Of a DNA stretch of 64,000 bases, positions 16,731 through 24,587 are shown piece by piece (the first letter of the stretch is position 1; each line of letters starts with the position of its first letter). Origin of the DNA: RGIG1993 sp964564225 (lineage in GTDB: Bacteria; Bacillota; Clostridia; Oscillospirales; CAG-272). A program made the translations under genes and the position numbers. The stretch covers positions 1-64,000 of the forward strand of contig CAZMAF010000001.1 in assembly GCA_964564225.1 (NCBI GenBank), read 5' to 3'. The notes below the pieces were generated by a model that saw nothing but the letters and a program-made list of their open reading frames with translations, had not been told where the DNA came from and did no database searches.

Positions 16731-17189
16731 ATGGATATTATTGACATCAAGATTTTGAACATCCTCAAAGAAAATGCAAGAACCAAGGCATCCGCGATTG
16801 CCGATCAGATCGATCTTTCGATCTCCGCTGTTACCGAGCGTATCAAAAAGCTCGAACAGAGCGGTATTATCGACAAGTATACGCTGATCGTGAATCAAAA
16901 GAAGGTCGGTAATGACATTTCTGCCATTATGGAAGTTTCGATTGACCATCCCAGCCATATTGATTCCTTTATCAAATTTGTCAATGACACACAGAATATC
17001 ATTTCCTGTTATTGTGTAACGGGTGATTTCGATTTTATTCTGAAGATTATGATTGACTCCTCGGAGGGTCTTGAACAGCTTTACCGCATGGTCAAGGGCT
17101 TTGAGGGCGTAAAGGCGACTAAGACCTATATTATTTTGAAAAATATTAAAAACGACCTGACACTCATTCCTGAAACGCTGGCAAACTGA
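16731..17189 (+). CDS. Lrp/AsnC family transcriptional regulator
   Basis: A 152-residue regulator: N-terminal winged helix (DIKILNILKENARTKASAIA and VTERIKKLEQSGII) and a C-terminal RAM/ligand-binding domain from about residue 60 with the usual G-D-F-D pattern (VTGDFDFILKI). Such proteins form octamers and respond to amino acids. AAAGAAAGGA lies upstream. Candidate targets are its own operon or the PRPP-synthetase-like gene next door. Confidence 0.93.
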   Translation: MDIIDIKILNILKENARTKASAIADQIDLSISAVTERIKKLEQSGIIDKYTLIVNQKKVGNDISAIMEVSIDHPSHIDSFIKFVNDTQNIISCYCVTGDFDFILKIMIDSSEGLEQLYRMVKGFEGVKATKTYIILKNIKNDLTLIPETLAN

Positions 17190-17274
17190 TTCGGGTAGAA
17201 CGGTTTTGTGAATAATTCCCACAATTTTCTGTCAAAATACGCAATATTTCTACAGGATTTTTTGTCGAAAGCTC

Positions 17275-17303
17275 TTCACAAAACCGTTTTTTTGTGGTAC
17301 ACT
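17275..17303 (+). promoter_or_regulatory. Promoter of the PRPP-synthetase-like gene
   Basis: TTCACA (17275-17280), 17 bases, TACACT (17298-17303), 45 bases before ATG 17349. Confidence 0.65.
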
Positions 17304-17348
17304 GATGGTGTTATTTTCAATTTAATCAACGATTCTTTGGAGGAAATC

Positions 17349-18467
17349 ATGAGCGAGCTTTTTGGAGAACTTAGTGTAATCGGTATGCGTGGCTGCGAGG
17401 ATTTTACAAAGCAGGTTGACCGTTATCTGATGGAGTCGCGTAATTCCCCCCGCAGCTTTGTTGTAGAGGCTGACTGCCCCCGTTTCGGCAGCGGTGAGGC
17501 AAAGGGTTGTTTGCATCAGTCGATGCGCGGTCACGATGTTTTTATCGTCAGTGACGTTTTCAATTACGGTGTGACCTATAAAATGTACGAGCGCATCGTT
17601 CCGATGAGTCCGGACGATCATTTTCAGGACCTGAAGCGCATTATTGCCGCAATCGGTGGCAAGGCAAGACGTATTTCCATTATTATGCCTATGTTGTATG
17701 AGGGCAGACAGCATAAGAGAACGGGCAGAGAGTCGCTCGACTGTGCGATCGCTCTCCAGGAGCTTGTCAATATGGGTGTTGAAAACATTATCACTTTTGA
17801 CGCTCACGATGCTCGCGTACAGAATGCAATCCCGCTCAGCGGTTTTGAAAACGTGCGTTGCACCTATCAGATGATCAAATCGCTCGTGAAAAACGTTCCC
17901 GGTATTTCCTTCAATAGCGATGATATTGCTATTGTATCGCCTGATGAAGGCGGTATGAGCCGTTGTATCTTCTATTCTTCGGTTTTGAAGGTCGATCTTG
18001 GTATGTTCTATAAGCGCCGTAACTTCTCGGTTATTATTGACGGTAAAAATCCCATTGAAGCGCATGAATATCTCGGTAAGAGCGTGCGTGGTAAGGACGT
18101 TATCGTTGTTGACGATATGATTTCGTCCGGCGGCTCGATTATTGACGTTGCCAAGCAGCTCAAGGAAAAGGGTGCTAAGAGAATTTTTGTATTCTCGACC
18201 TTTGGTCTTTTCTGCAACGGTCTTGAGATCATGGACAAGGCTTATGAGGAAGGCCTGATTGATAAGATTTTTACCACCAATCTGATCTACCGTCCCGCAG
18301 AGCTTATCGCACGTCCTTGGTACGCCGAGGTCAATATGTGCAAGTACGTTGCGCTGATCGTCGATACGCTCAATCACGACGAGTCGATCGCTTCGCTTCT
18401 CAATCCCGCGACACGTATTCATAATTTCATTGATCGCAAGGTCGCCGAAGGCGTTCTGAAGGTATAA
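17349..18467 (+). CDS. Ribose-phosphate pyrophosphokinase-like protein (long form)
   Basis: A 372-residue protein with the PRPP-synthetase fold: N-terminal segment with EADCPRFGSGE, a YEGRQHKRTGRES loop in place of the usual PYxRQDRK...R region, FDAHDARVQN for DLH(A/S)xQIQ, and the PRPP-binding loop VVDDMISSGGS near residue 258. The open frame extends 47 codons upstream, but the promoter lies inside that part and GGAGG precedes ATG 17349, so that is the start. It is about 50 residues longer than the classical Prs, so it may be a paralogue rather than the main enzyme. Confidence 0.85.
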   Translation: MSELFGELSVIGMRGCEDFTKQVDRYLMESRNSPRSFVVEADCPRFGSGEAKGCLHQSMRGHDVFIVSDVFNYGVTYKMYERIVPMSPDDHFQDLKRIIAAIGGKARRISIIMPMLYEGRQHKRTGRESLDCAIALQELVNMGVENIITFDAHDARVQNAIPLSGFENVRCTYQMIKSLVKNVPGISFNSDDIAIVSPDEGGMSRCIFYSSVLKVDLGMFYKRRNFSVIIDGKNPIEAHEYLGKSVRGKDVIVVDDMISSGGSIIDVAKQLKEKGAKRIFVFSTFGLFCNGLEIMDKAYEEGLIDKIFTTNLIYRPAELIARPWYAEVNMCKYVALIVDTLNHDESIASLLNPATRIHNFIDRKVAEGVLKV

Positions 18468-18483
18468 TTTCAATGTGATACAT

Positions 18484-18525
18484 AAAAATCCCAACCGCAT
18501 CAAACGATGCGGTTGGGATTTTTTT
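18484..18525 (+). terminator. Terminator, PRPP-synthetase-like gene and converging copZ
   Basis: A perfect 18-bp stem (18484-18501 with 18506-18523), 4-base loop AAAC, then TTTTTTT. Confidence 0.93.
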
Positions 18526-18545
18526 GTGAGAATTTTTTGCTGTGT

Positions 18546-18812
18546 TTATTTCTTTTTGAAAATTTTGGCAAGGACTCCCTTTTTCTCAACGTCTTCACTT
18601 TTAATGTCGGTAACGGTGAAGCCGACGGCTTTTACGGTAGCGGCGATGGATTCGTGATCGAGGGCGATCTCGGTGAGAACGGTGGCAGTCTTATCGGTAT
18701 GCGATACACTTACGCTTTTTACGGCATATTTATCGGCAATTGCCGCCTCAACCTTTGCTGCGCATTTGGGACAGTGCATACCGTCAACGGTTATTGTGAT
18801 TTTTTTCATCAT
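18546..18812 (-). CDS. copZ: CopZ-like heavy-metal-binding chaperone
   Basis: An 88-residue HMA domain (ferredoxin-like fold) with the metal motif GMHCPKC, cysteines 14 and 17, followed by a lysine-rich C-terminal tail (KKGVLAKIFKKK) not usual in CopZ. It probably carries Cu(I) to a P-type ATPase, which is not in the window. Start is MM at 18812 or 18809; TAAGGAGC is upstream. It has its own promoter and a leader of about 100 bases. Confidence 0.88.
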   Translation of the reverse strand: MMKKITITVDGMHCPKCAAKVEAAIADKYAVKSVSVSHTDKTATVLTEIALDHESIAATVKAVGFTVTDIKSEDVEKKGVLAKIFKKK

Positions 18813-18926
18813 AAAGCTCCTTATTTTTACTTGCGGGGAAAGCCTCGCCTTTCAAAAAATTTAAAAAACAGAGAAAAATCGTACGGTAACGTATCGTCTG
18901 AAAGTTTTTGAAAAGTCTTCCCGATA

Positions 18927-18955
18927 AGTATAGCACGAATTTTTGGATTTGTCAA
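18927..18955 (-). promoter_or_regulatory. Promoter of the copZ-like gene
   Basis: On the minus strand TTGACA, 17 bases, TATACT. The -35 overlaps the stop codon of the upstream ylbJ-like gene. Confidence 0.8.
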
Positions 18956-19863
18956 ATGATTGCCATAAAAATCAGTGTGAGGACGGTTGATACGAGTCCG
19001 ATGAGAAGGCGCAGAGAGAAAAGTCGGACAAATGACAGACGGTTCTTCCAGACCGACATACTTTGCAACAGAATGGAAAATCCCGAAAAGCCAAGTGCGA
19101 AGGCGATCAGGGGAAAGGCGATTCTTTGGGGCAGGGTGGCAAGATGGCGTACTGCCGCCGTCGGTTCTAACAAGAGAATGAAGGCGGTGTAAAGTGAAGA
19201 AGGCAGGGAAAGCATGGACAGGGCTTTGGCAAGAGTGCCGAAGAAAGTGAGATAGCCGCATAAGACGAGCATGGCGTTTGTTGCCGATACGATTGACTCT
19301 GAAACGAGCGAGAAAAAGGAAGGGGTTTCAAAGGCAAGGGGAGCAGGTGTTGTATTTGTCTCTTTTGGCATAAAGAGAGCGCCGACGATTAGTGATGACA
19401 GCGTTTCTGAAAAGAAGAGCCAAAGACTTGCGCGGCGGTCGCCAATCAGTGAGCCAACGTTAAAATAGAGAAATGCAAAGCTTGCGTTGTTGGCAAATGC
19501 GGCGAGATGCTCGGCTGTAGCATATGTGAGAATACCGCGATCGTGCAGGCGTTTTGAGGCGTATGCTCCCATCGGAAAGCCTGAAAACAGTCCGATGGCA
19601 AGAGCTGGCAGGGCGCTCATCGGCAGAGAAAGAAGGGGAAGTTTTTTGTCGGATACAGGATTTGGCAGGGCAGTCGCCATGCCCGTTGCCACGGCAAACA
19701 AAAACATCGAGGGTACGAGCTTTGATGCGGCAAAGAGAAGCGCATCATAAGCTGCCTCGGTCAAGGCATCGCCCCGATAGATGAGCAGGGTGAAAACGGC
19801 AAGCGCAATGAGCCACAACAAAAGGATAGAGGAACGCTCTTTGGATTTCAGGGTATGATTCAT
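18952..19863 (-). CDS. YlbJ-like sporulation integral membrane protein
   Basis: A 303-residue protein with about eight membrane helices. The pattern LVPSMFLFAVATGM, then GLFSGFPMGAYASKRL and FANNASFAFLY, is that of the YlbJ/nucleoside-recognition (Gate) family used in spore formation (YlbJ/SpoVV moves dipicolinate across the forespore outer membrane in Bacillus). I use ATG 19863, 6 bases after CGGAGG; the frame is open 10 codons further upstream. It is divergent from yqfC with only 53 bases between. Confidence 0.8.
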   Translation of the reverse strand: MNHTLKSKERSSILLLWLIALAVFTLLIYRGDALTEAAYDALLFAASKLVPSMFLFAVATGMATALPNPVSDKKLPLLSLPMSALPALAIGLFSGFPMGAYASKRLHDRGILTYATAEHLAAFANNASFAFLYFNVGSLIGDRRASLWLFFSETLSSLIVGALFMPKETNTTPAPLAFETPSFFSLVSESIVSATNAMLVLCGYLTFFGTLAKALSMLSLPSSLYTAFILLLEPTAAVRHLATLPQRIAFPLIAFALGFSGFSILLQSMSVWKNRLSFVRLFSLRLLIGLVSTVLTLIFMAII

Positions 19864-19916
19864 AATGCCTCCGAATAGGTATGGTATTGACAATATAAGA
19901 AAGAAAGAGGCTTTTT

Positions 19917-20177
19917 ATGAATTTGCGTTTTTTACGACTGCCGAAGGAGAGCGAAGCATTGTCGCCTCCGTTTTTTATCAGCGTGTCGGGAGATAGGGAG
20001 ATCACGCTGTCACCCTGCCGCCGTGTGCTTTTATATGAAAGTGATTGCATTCGTATCGAAACGGTCGGCTGTACCGTTGAGATTCAGGGAGGGGCTCTTA
20101 CGTTATCCGCCTATCACGGTCAGGAAGTGCGGATCAAGGGGCTTATTTTGTCGGTAGCAATCGAAAGAGGCGCGTAA
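19917..20177 (+). CDS. yqfC: YqfC family sporulation protein
   Basis: An 86-residue YabP/YqfC-family protein; ITLSPCRRVLLYESDCIRI and KGLILSVAIERG are the typical beta-rich segments. Of unknown biochemistry, it is made under sigma-E in Bacillus. The gene stops one base before the yqfD start, the usual pairing, and supports a spore-forming lineage. Confidence 0.88.
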   Translation: MNLRFLRLPKESEALSPPFFISVSGDREITLSPCRRVLLYESDCIRIETVGCTVEIQGGALTLSAYHGQEVRIKGLILSVAIERGA

Positions 20178-20178
20178 T

Positions 20179-21342
20179 ATGTTTTGGCTTTTTGCATATT
20201 TTGTGGGATATTACGAGCTTTCTTTTCAAAAGCCGCTGAAAGTGTCGGGGCGTTATCTGAAGGGACGGCTTTCGCTGTTTTCATTGTTTCGCCAAGGCGA
20301 CACGATGCTCGGGTACTGTTTAAGCTTTCGAAAACGGCGGTTATTTGCCGAGCTTACGAGAGAGGGGCTTGCGCCCGATACCGTAAAACTGAAAGGATTG
20401 CCGCAGTTTTTATATCTCCGCCGTTATCGCGTGGGTGCGCTTCTCGGTATTATTTTCGGCATTTTCCTTTCAATTCTGTCGGGGCAGTATATCTGGCAGA
20501 TTGACGTTGTAGGTAATGAAACGCTGACCGACGAGGAGGTTTTGTTGCTTCTTCGCGGTGAGGGTGTCTATGAGGGCGCGCCGACAAACGCAATTGACGC
20601 GCTTGCTGTTGCCAACCGCCTTTGCGAGAAATCGCCTTCACTTGCTTTCGTCGGCGTGAATATTGTCGGTAATCGGGTGGAGGCAATGGTGCTTGAACAC
20701 AAGGAAAAGGATACGCCGCTTGCCGACGGTACACCTTCCAATATTGTAGCGAAGAAAAACGGTGTGATCGTGTCGGTGGCTCTTGAATCGGGGGTGTGCA
20801 AGCTGAAGGTGGGGGATACGGTGTCGGCAGGCGAGCTTCTCATTTCGGGGGTTAATCTTTTGCGCAATGAGAAATATCACTATCAGCGGGCAAAAGGCGT
20901 GGTGCTTGCCGAAACGCTGAACGAGATTTCCGTGACACAGGCGCTTTACCGTTATGAAAAAACTTATACGGGGCGCTATTTTGAGGAAAAAACGCTGATT
21001 TTTTTTACAAAATCAAAAAAACTTTCAAAAGAGTGTGGAAATTTACCCCTGACTTGTGATAGAATAGAGACGAGGGAGCGCGTGATGCTGTTTGGTAAAG
21101 TGCCGCTGCCCATCTGGATCAAAGTGGTGAGTTATCGTGAGTTCGTCCCTGTGGAAATTGCGCTTTCCGAGGAGGAAGCCATCCGTCTTGCCCGTGAGAA
21201 GATTCTCATCGGGCTGTCAGAAGAACCTCTCGTTTCCTATCAGGAAAACATAACGACCGACGGCGACTCAGTGACGCTTACCGTGATCTATCGCGCCATA
21301 GAGGATATTGCCCAGGAGTATCTTCTGTTTGACCTGCCGTAA
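20179..21342 (+). CDS. yqfD: Sporulation protein YqfD
   Basis: A 387-residue protein with a soluble N-terminal part, a membrane helix near residues 87-107 (GALLGIIFGIFLSILSG), then WQIDVVGNETLTDEE as the start of a POTRA-like extracytoplasmic region and a GVIVSVALESGVCKLKVGDTVS segment. Order and length match YqfD, expressed in the mother cell. It forms an operon with yqfC and phoH. Confidence 0.92.
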   Translation: MFWLFAYFVGYYELSFQKPLKVSGRYLKGRLSLFSLFRQGDTMLGYCLSFRKRRLFAELTREGLAPDTVKLKGLPQFLYLRRYRVGALLGIIFGIFLSILSGQYIWQIDVVGNETLTDEEVLLLLRGEGVYEGAPTNAIDALAVANRLCEKSPSLAFVGVNIVGNRVEAMVLEHKEKDTPLADGTPSNIVAKKNGVIVSVALESGVCKLKVGDTVSAGELLISGVNLLRNEKYHYQRAKGVVLAETLNEISVTQALYRYEKTYTGRYFEEKTLIFFTKSKKLSKECGNLPLTCDRIETRERVMLFGKVPLPIWIKVVSYREFVPVEIALSEEEAIRLAREKILIGLSEEPLVSYQENITTDGDSVTLTVIYRAIEDIAQEYLLFDLP

Positions 21343-21393
21343 GGGGTTGTGCGGCAGTAACCGACTCTTCAAAAGAAAGGAAGGATACAACCG

Positions 21394-22404
21394 ATGATAG
21401 AAAAAACCTTTTTAACCGATTCCGCCGATCAGGCAATGATGATTTTTGGGGCGTATGACGCCAATCTTTCGCTGATTGAGGACCGTTTTCACGTTAAAGT
21501 CTTTAACCGCGACGGTGTGGTGGTGATATCGGGAGATGAGGAAGGCGTGAAGTACGCCTACGATGCACTCAGCTATTTAAAAAAGCTCGCTCTGCTGGGC
21601 GAGGAGCTGTCTGCGCAAAAGACAGAATACGTGATGAATATGGTCGCCGAGGGGGAGGGCGAGGCGCTTGACGAAATGGAAAAGGGCTGTGTTCTCATTA
21701 CCTCGCGCGGCAAGCCGATCAAGGCAAAGACCGTCGGACAGAAGCAGTACGTTGACAAGATCGCCAAGAACACAGTGGTTTTCGGCGTTGGTCCTGCGGG
21801 TACGGGCAAGACGTTTCTGGCAGTTGCGATGGCAGTGGCGGCGCTTCGTCGCAAGGAAGTGGCGAGGATCGTTTTAACGCGCCCTGCCGTGGAAGCCGGC
21901 GAAAAGCTCGGGTATTTGCCCGGTGACCTTCAGACTAAGATTGATCCGTATCTGCGCCCTTTGTACGATGCGCTTTTTGAAATGATGGGTTCTGAAGGTT
22001 ATGCGCGCAACATGGAAAAGGGCGTTATTGAGATCGCGCCTCTTGCTTATATGCGCGGCAGAACGCTTGATGACAGCTTTATTATTCTTGACGAGGCGCA
22101 GAATACCACGCCCGAGCAGATGAAGATGTTTCTCACCCGTCTCGGCGTTTCGTCGAAGGCGATCATTACGGGCGATATTACCCAGACAGACCTGCCGTTT
22201 GGCAAGGAAAGCGGTCTTGTGGAAGCACTTTCGATTCTCGACGGTATTGAGGAAATCGCCATTCACCGTTTTACCGAAAAAGACGTGGTGCGTCACAGAC
22301 TTGTGCAGAAGATCATTTTGGCCTACGATAAGGTAAGCCGCGATAGAGCGGCACAGCGACATAACGGGCAAAAGCCCGGCAAGGTCTATCGTAGGAAGGA
22401 GTAA
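21394..22404 (+). CDS. phoH: PhoH family ATPase
   Basis: A 336-residue protein with an N-terminal KH-like region and a PhoH ATPase domain: Walker A GPAGTGKT near residue 134, LTRPAVEAGEKLG, and Walker B IILDEAQN near residue 231. PhoH works with YbeY in rRNA and RNA quality control in several bacteria. It is followed by ybeY after 3 bases. Confidence 0.95.
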   Translation: MIEKTFLTDSADQAMMIFGAYDANLSLIEDRFHVKVFNRDGVVVISGDEEGVKYAYDALSYLKKLALLGEELSAQKTEYVMNMVAEGEGEALDEMEKGCVLITSRGKPIKAKTVGQKQYVDKIAKNTVVFGVGPAGTGKTFLAVAMAVAALRRKEVARIVLTRPAVEAGEKLGYLPGDLQTKIDPYLRPLYDALFEMMGSEGYARNMEKGVIEIAPLAYMRGRTLDDSFIILDEAQNTTPEQMKMFLTRLGVSSKAIITGDITQTDLPFGKESGLVEALSILDGIEEIAIHRFTEKDVVRHRLVQKIILAYDKVSRDRAAQRHNGQKPGKVYRRKE

Positions 22405-22407
22405 GAA

Positions 22408-22869
22408 GTGAAGCATAACGTAATGATCGAAAACAGTCAGAATCAGGTGAAATTTACGCTTTCTCACCGCCGTCTGATTAAAAAGGCTATTGCTAAGGCG
22501 CTTCTCCATGAAGGCTTTGGGCGTTCAGCCGAGATTTCGGTAACGATCGTTGATAATGAAATGATTCGCAAGATCAATAAAGAGCATCGCGGTATTGACC
22601 GACCGACCGATGTGTTATCGTTTCCGATGTTTGATGAGGATTTCGGGGATGGCGAGGATGCCGTTCTTGGCGATATTGTGCTTTCGCTTGAAAAGGCGGT
22701 GGAGCAGGCAGAGGCATACGGACATTCGCTTCGTCGCGAGATCGCTTTTCTGACGGTGCATTCTTTGCTTCATCTTCTCGGGTACGATCACGAGGAAGGA
22801 AAAGCGGAGGAAAGCGAGATGTTTTCCCGTCAGGAAGCTATTTTAACTATTTTGAATTTAACGAGATAA
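22408..22869 (+). CDS. ybeY: Endoribonuclease YbeY
   Basis: A 153-residue zinc-dependent RNase for 16S rRNA maturation and ribosome quality control. The zinc motif HSLLHLLGYDH (H-x3-H-x5-H) is intact. The start is GTG 22408, set by AAGGAGT 7 bases upstream; the first ATG (22423) is too far. In Bacillus dgkA and cdd lie between this gene and era; here both are missing and era follows after 12 bases. Confidence 0.95.
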   Translation: MKHNVMIENSQNQVKFTLSHRRLIKKAIAKALLHEGFGRSAEISVTIVDNEMIRKINKEHRGIDRPTDVLSFPMFDEDFGDGEDAVLGDIVLSLEKAVEQAEAYGHSLRREIAFLTVHSLLHLLGYDHEEGKAEESEMFSRQEAILTILNLTR

Positions 22870-22881
22870 AGGAAATACAAT

Positions 22882-23775
22882 ATGAAAAAGACAGGATTTG
22901 TTGCCATCGTCGGCAGACCGAACGTTGGTAAAAGTACACTCTTAAACGCAATGCTCGGTGAAAAGGTATCGATCGTTTCAAAAAAGCCGCAGACTACCCG
23001 TAACCGTATTACCGGTATTCTGACCAGAGAGAATACGCAGTTTGTGTTCGTTGATACGCCCGGTATGCATAAGCCCAGGACTTCGCTCGGCACGTATATG
23101 GTGAAGGCGATCAATGGCGCGGTTGCCGACGTTGATGCCGCTATTCTTGTAGCAGATGTTTCGCACAAACCGGGTGACGTGGAAAAGAAGCTGATTGAAA
23201 AGATCAAGGGACAGGGACTTGAGATTATTCTCGTTCTGAATAAGACTGATCTTGCGAGTCCTGAGTTGATTGCCGAGACCATTACCGCTTATGCCGAGAT
23301 TTCGGACTATGCTTCGGTGATTCCGATGTGCGCGATGAAGAATGACGGTGTGGAAATCATTTTATCCGAGGTGGAAAAAATATTGCCCGAGGGTGATTTT
23401 ATTTTCCCCGAGGATTCCCTGACCGATCAGCCTGAGCGACAGATTGCTTCCGAGGTCATTCGCGAGAAGATTCTTCGTACCTGTGACGATGAAATTCCTC
23501 ACGGTGTTGCCGTTGTGATTGAGGAATTTAAGGAAGGGCGCGACGTTCTCAAAATCCGTGCTGAGATCTACTGCGAGAGGGAGTCGCATAAACGTATTCT
23601 GATCGGTAAAAACGGCTCGGCTCTCAAAACGATCGGTACTTACGCAAGAGAAGACCTTGAAAAGTTCTTCGGCGTGAAGGTGTATCTTGATCTTTGGGTA
23701 AGAGTCAAGGAAAATTGGCGCGACAGACCGAGTGCCGTATACGATTTCGGTTATAAACCGAGCGACGAGGAGTAA
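22882..23775 (+). CDS. era: GTPase Era
   Basis: Ribosome-assembly GTPase, 297 residues. G1 GRPNVGKS is at 11-18, G3 DTPG and G4 NKTD are present, and the C-terminal KH domain (IGKNGSALKTIG) binds the 3' end of 16S rRNA. TAAAGGAAA precedes the ATG. Confidence 0.97.
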   Translation: MKKTGFVAIVGRPNVGKSTLLNAMLGEKVSIVSKKPQTTRNRITGILTRENTQFVFVDTPGMHKPRTSLGTYMVKAINGAVADVDAAILVADVSHKPGDVEKKLIEKIKGQGLEIILVLNKTDLASPELIAETITAYAEISDYASVIPMCAMKNDGVEIILSEVEKILPEGDFIFPEDSLTDQPERQIASEVIREKILRTCDDEIPHGVAVVIEEFKEGRDVLKIRAEIYCERESHKRILIGKNGSALKTIGTYAREDLEKFFGVKVYLDLWVRVKENWRDRPSAVYDFGYKPSDEE

Positions 23776-23812
23776 ATTTTTATCCGAAAGGAAAACGAAA
23801 GGGGGGGCGCGT

Positions 23813-24583
23813 ATGGCGGCTTCTGCCATTTCCGTTAAGGCGATCGTTTTAAAAGAAACGAATTATAAGGAAACGGACAAGCTTTTGACCGTTTTATCCG
23901 ATCGTTTGGGTCTTGTTACCTTGCGTTGCCGCGGCGTGCGCTCCTTAAAAAGCCGCCGCTTTGCTTCCTGTCAGCAGTTCGTTTATTCCGATATGATGCT
24001 TTCCGAGAAAAAAGGACAGTATTCGCTTGAAGAAGCAGAGCCGATCGAGAGTTTTTTTGCTTTGCGAGAGCGTTTTGAAGCTATAGCAATGGCAAATTAT
24101 TTTGCCGACGTCATTTCTTCGGTAACCGTCGAGGGAGAAGACGAGGGGGCGATTTTGTCGCTCCTTCTCAATTCACTTTACCTGCTTTCCGAAAAGCCGG
24201 ACGAGCCGTTTTTTAAAATCAAGGCGGTCTTTGAACTTCGTCTTGCCGCCTTGCTCGGCTTTTTGCCCACCGCTTCGTTTTGCGGTGAGTGCGGTAAAAG
24301 CGAGGGACTTTGTTGGTTTAATATTGCGGGGGGCGTGACACTGTGTGACGACTGTGCTTTACGTGAGACTCCCGACGTGCTTGAGCGTGTGCTTGTTCCA
24401 ATTGACGAGGCGACACGTTCTCTTGTTCGCTACGTTATCACGGCAAACGATCGGCGTATTTTCGCATTTCGCTGTGATGAGCGGCTTCTGTCAACGCTTA
24501 GCGCGTTCAGCGAGAAATATCTTATCTACCACCTTGGCAGAAGCTTTGACACGCTAACCTTTTTACAATCCATAATTGAGTAG
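23813..24583 (+). CDS. recO: DNA repair protein RecO
   Basis: Loads RecA with RecF/RecR on gapped DNA. It has 256 residues: N-terminal OB domain (VLKETNYKETDKLLTVLS) and a zinc finger C-x2-C...C-x2-C (CGECGK...CDDC). The frame is open 27 codons upstream into era, but the GAAAGGGGGGG Shine-Dalgarno sequence sets the start at ATG 23813. Confidence 0.93.
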   Translation: MAASAISVKAIVLKETNYKETDKLLTVLSDRLGLVTLRCRGVRSLKSRRFASCQQFVYSDMMLSEKKGQYSLEEAEPIESFFALRERFEAIAMANYFADVISSVTVEGEDEGAILSLLLNSLYLLSEKPDEPFFKIKAVFELRLAALLGFLPTASFCGECGKSEGLCWFNIAGGVTLCDDCALRETPDVLERVLVPIDEATRSLVRYVITANDRRIFAFRCDERLLSTLSAFSEKYLIYHLGRSFDTLTFLQSIIE

Positions 24584-24587
24584 TGCT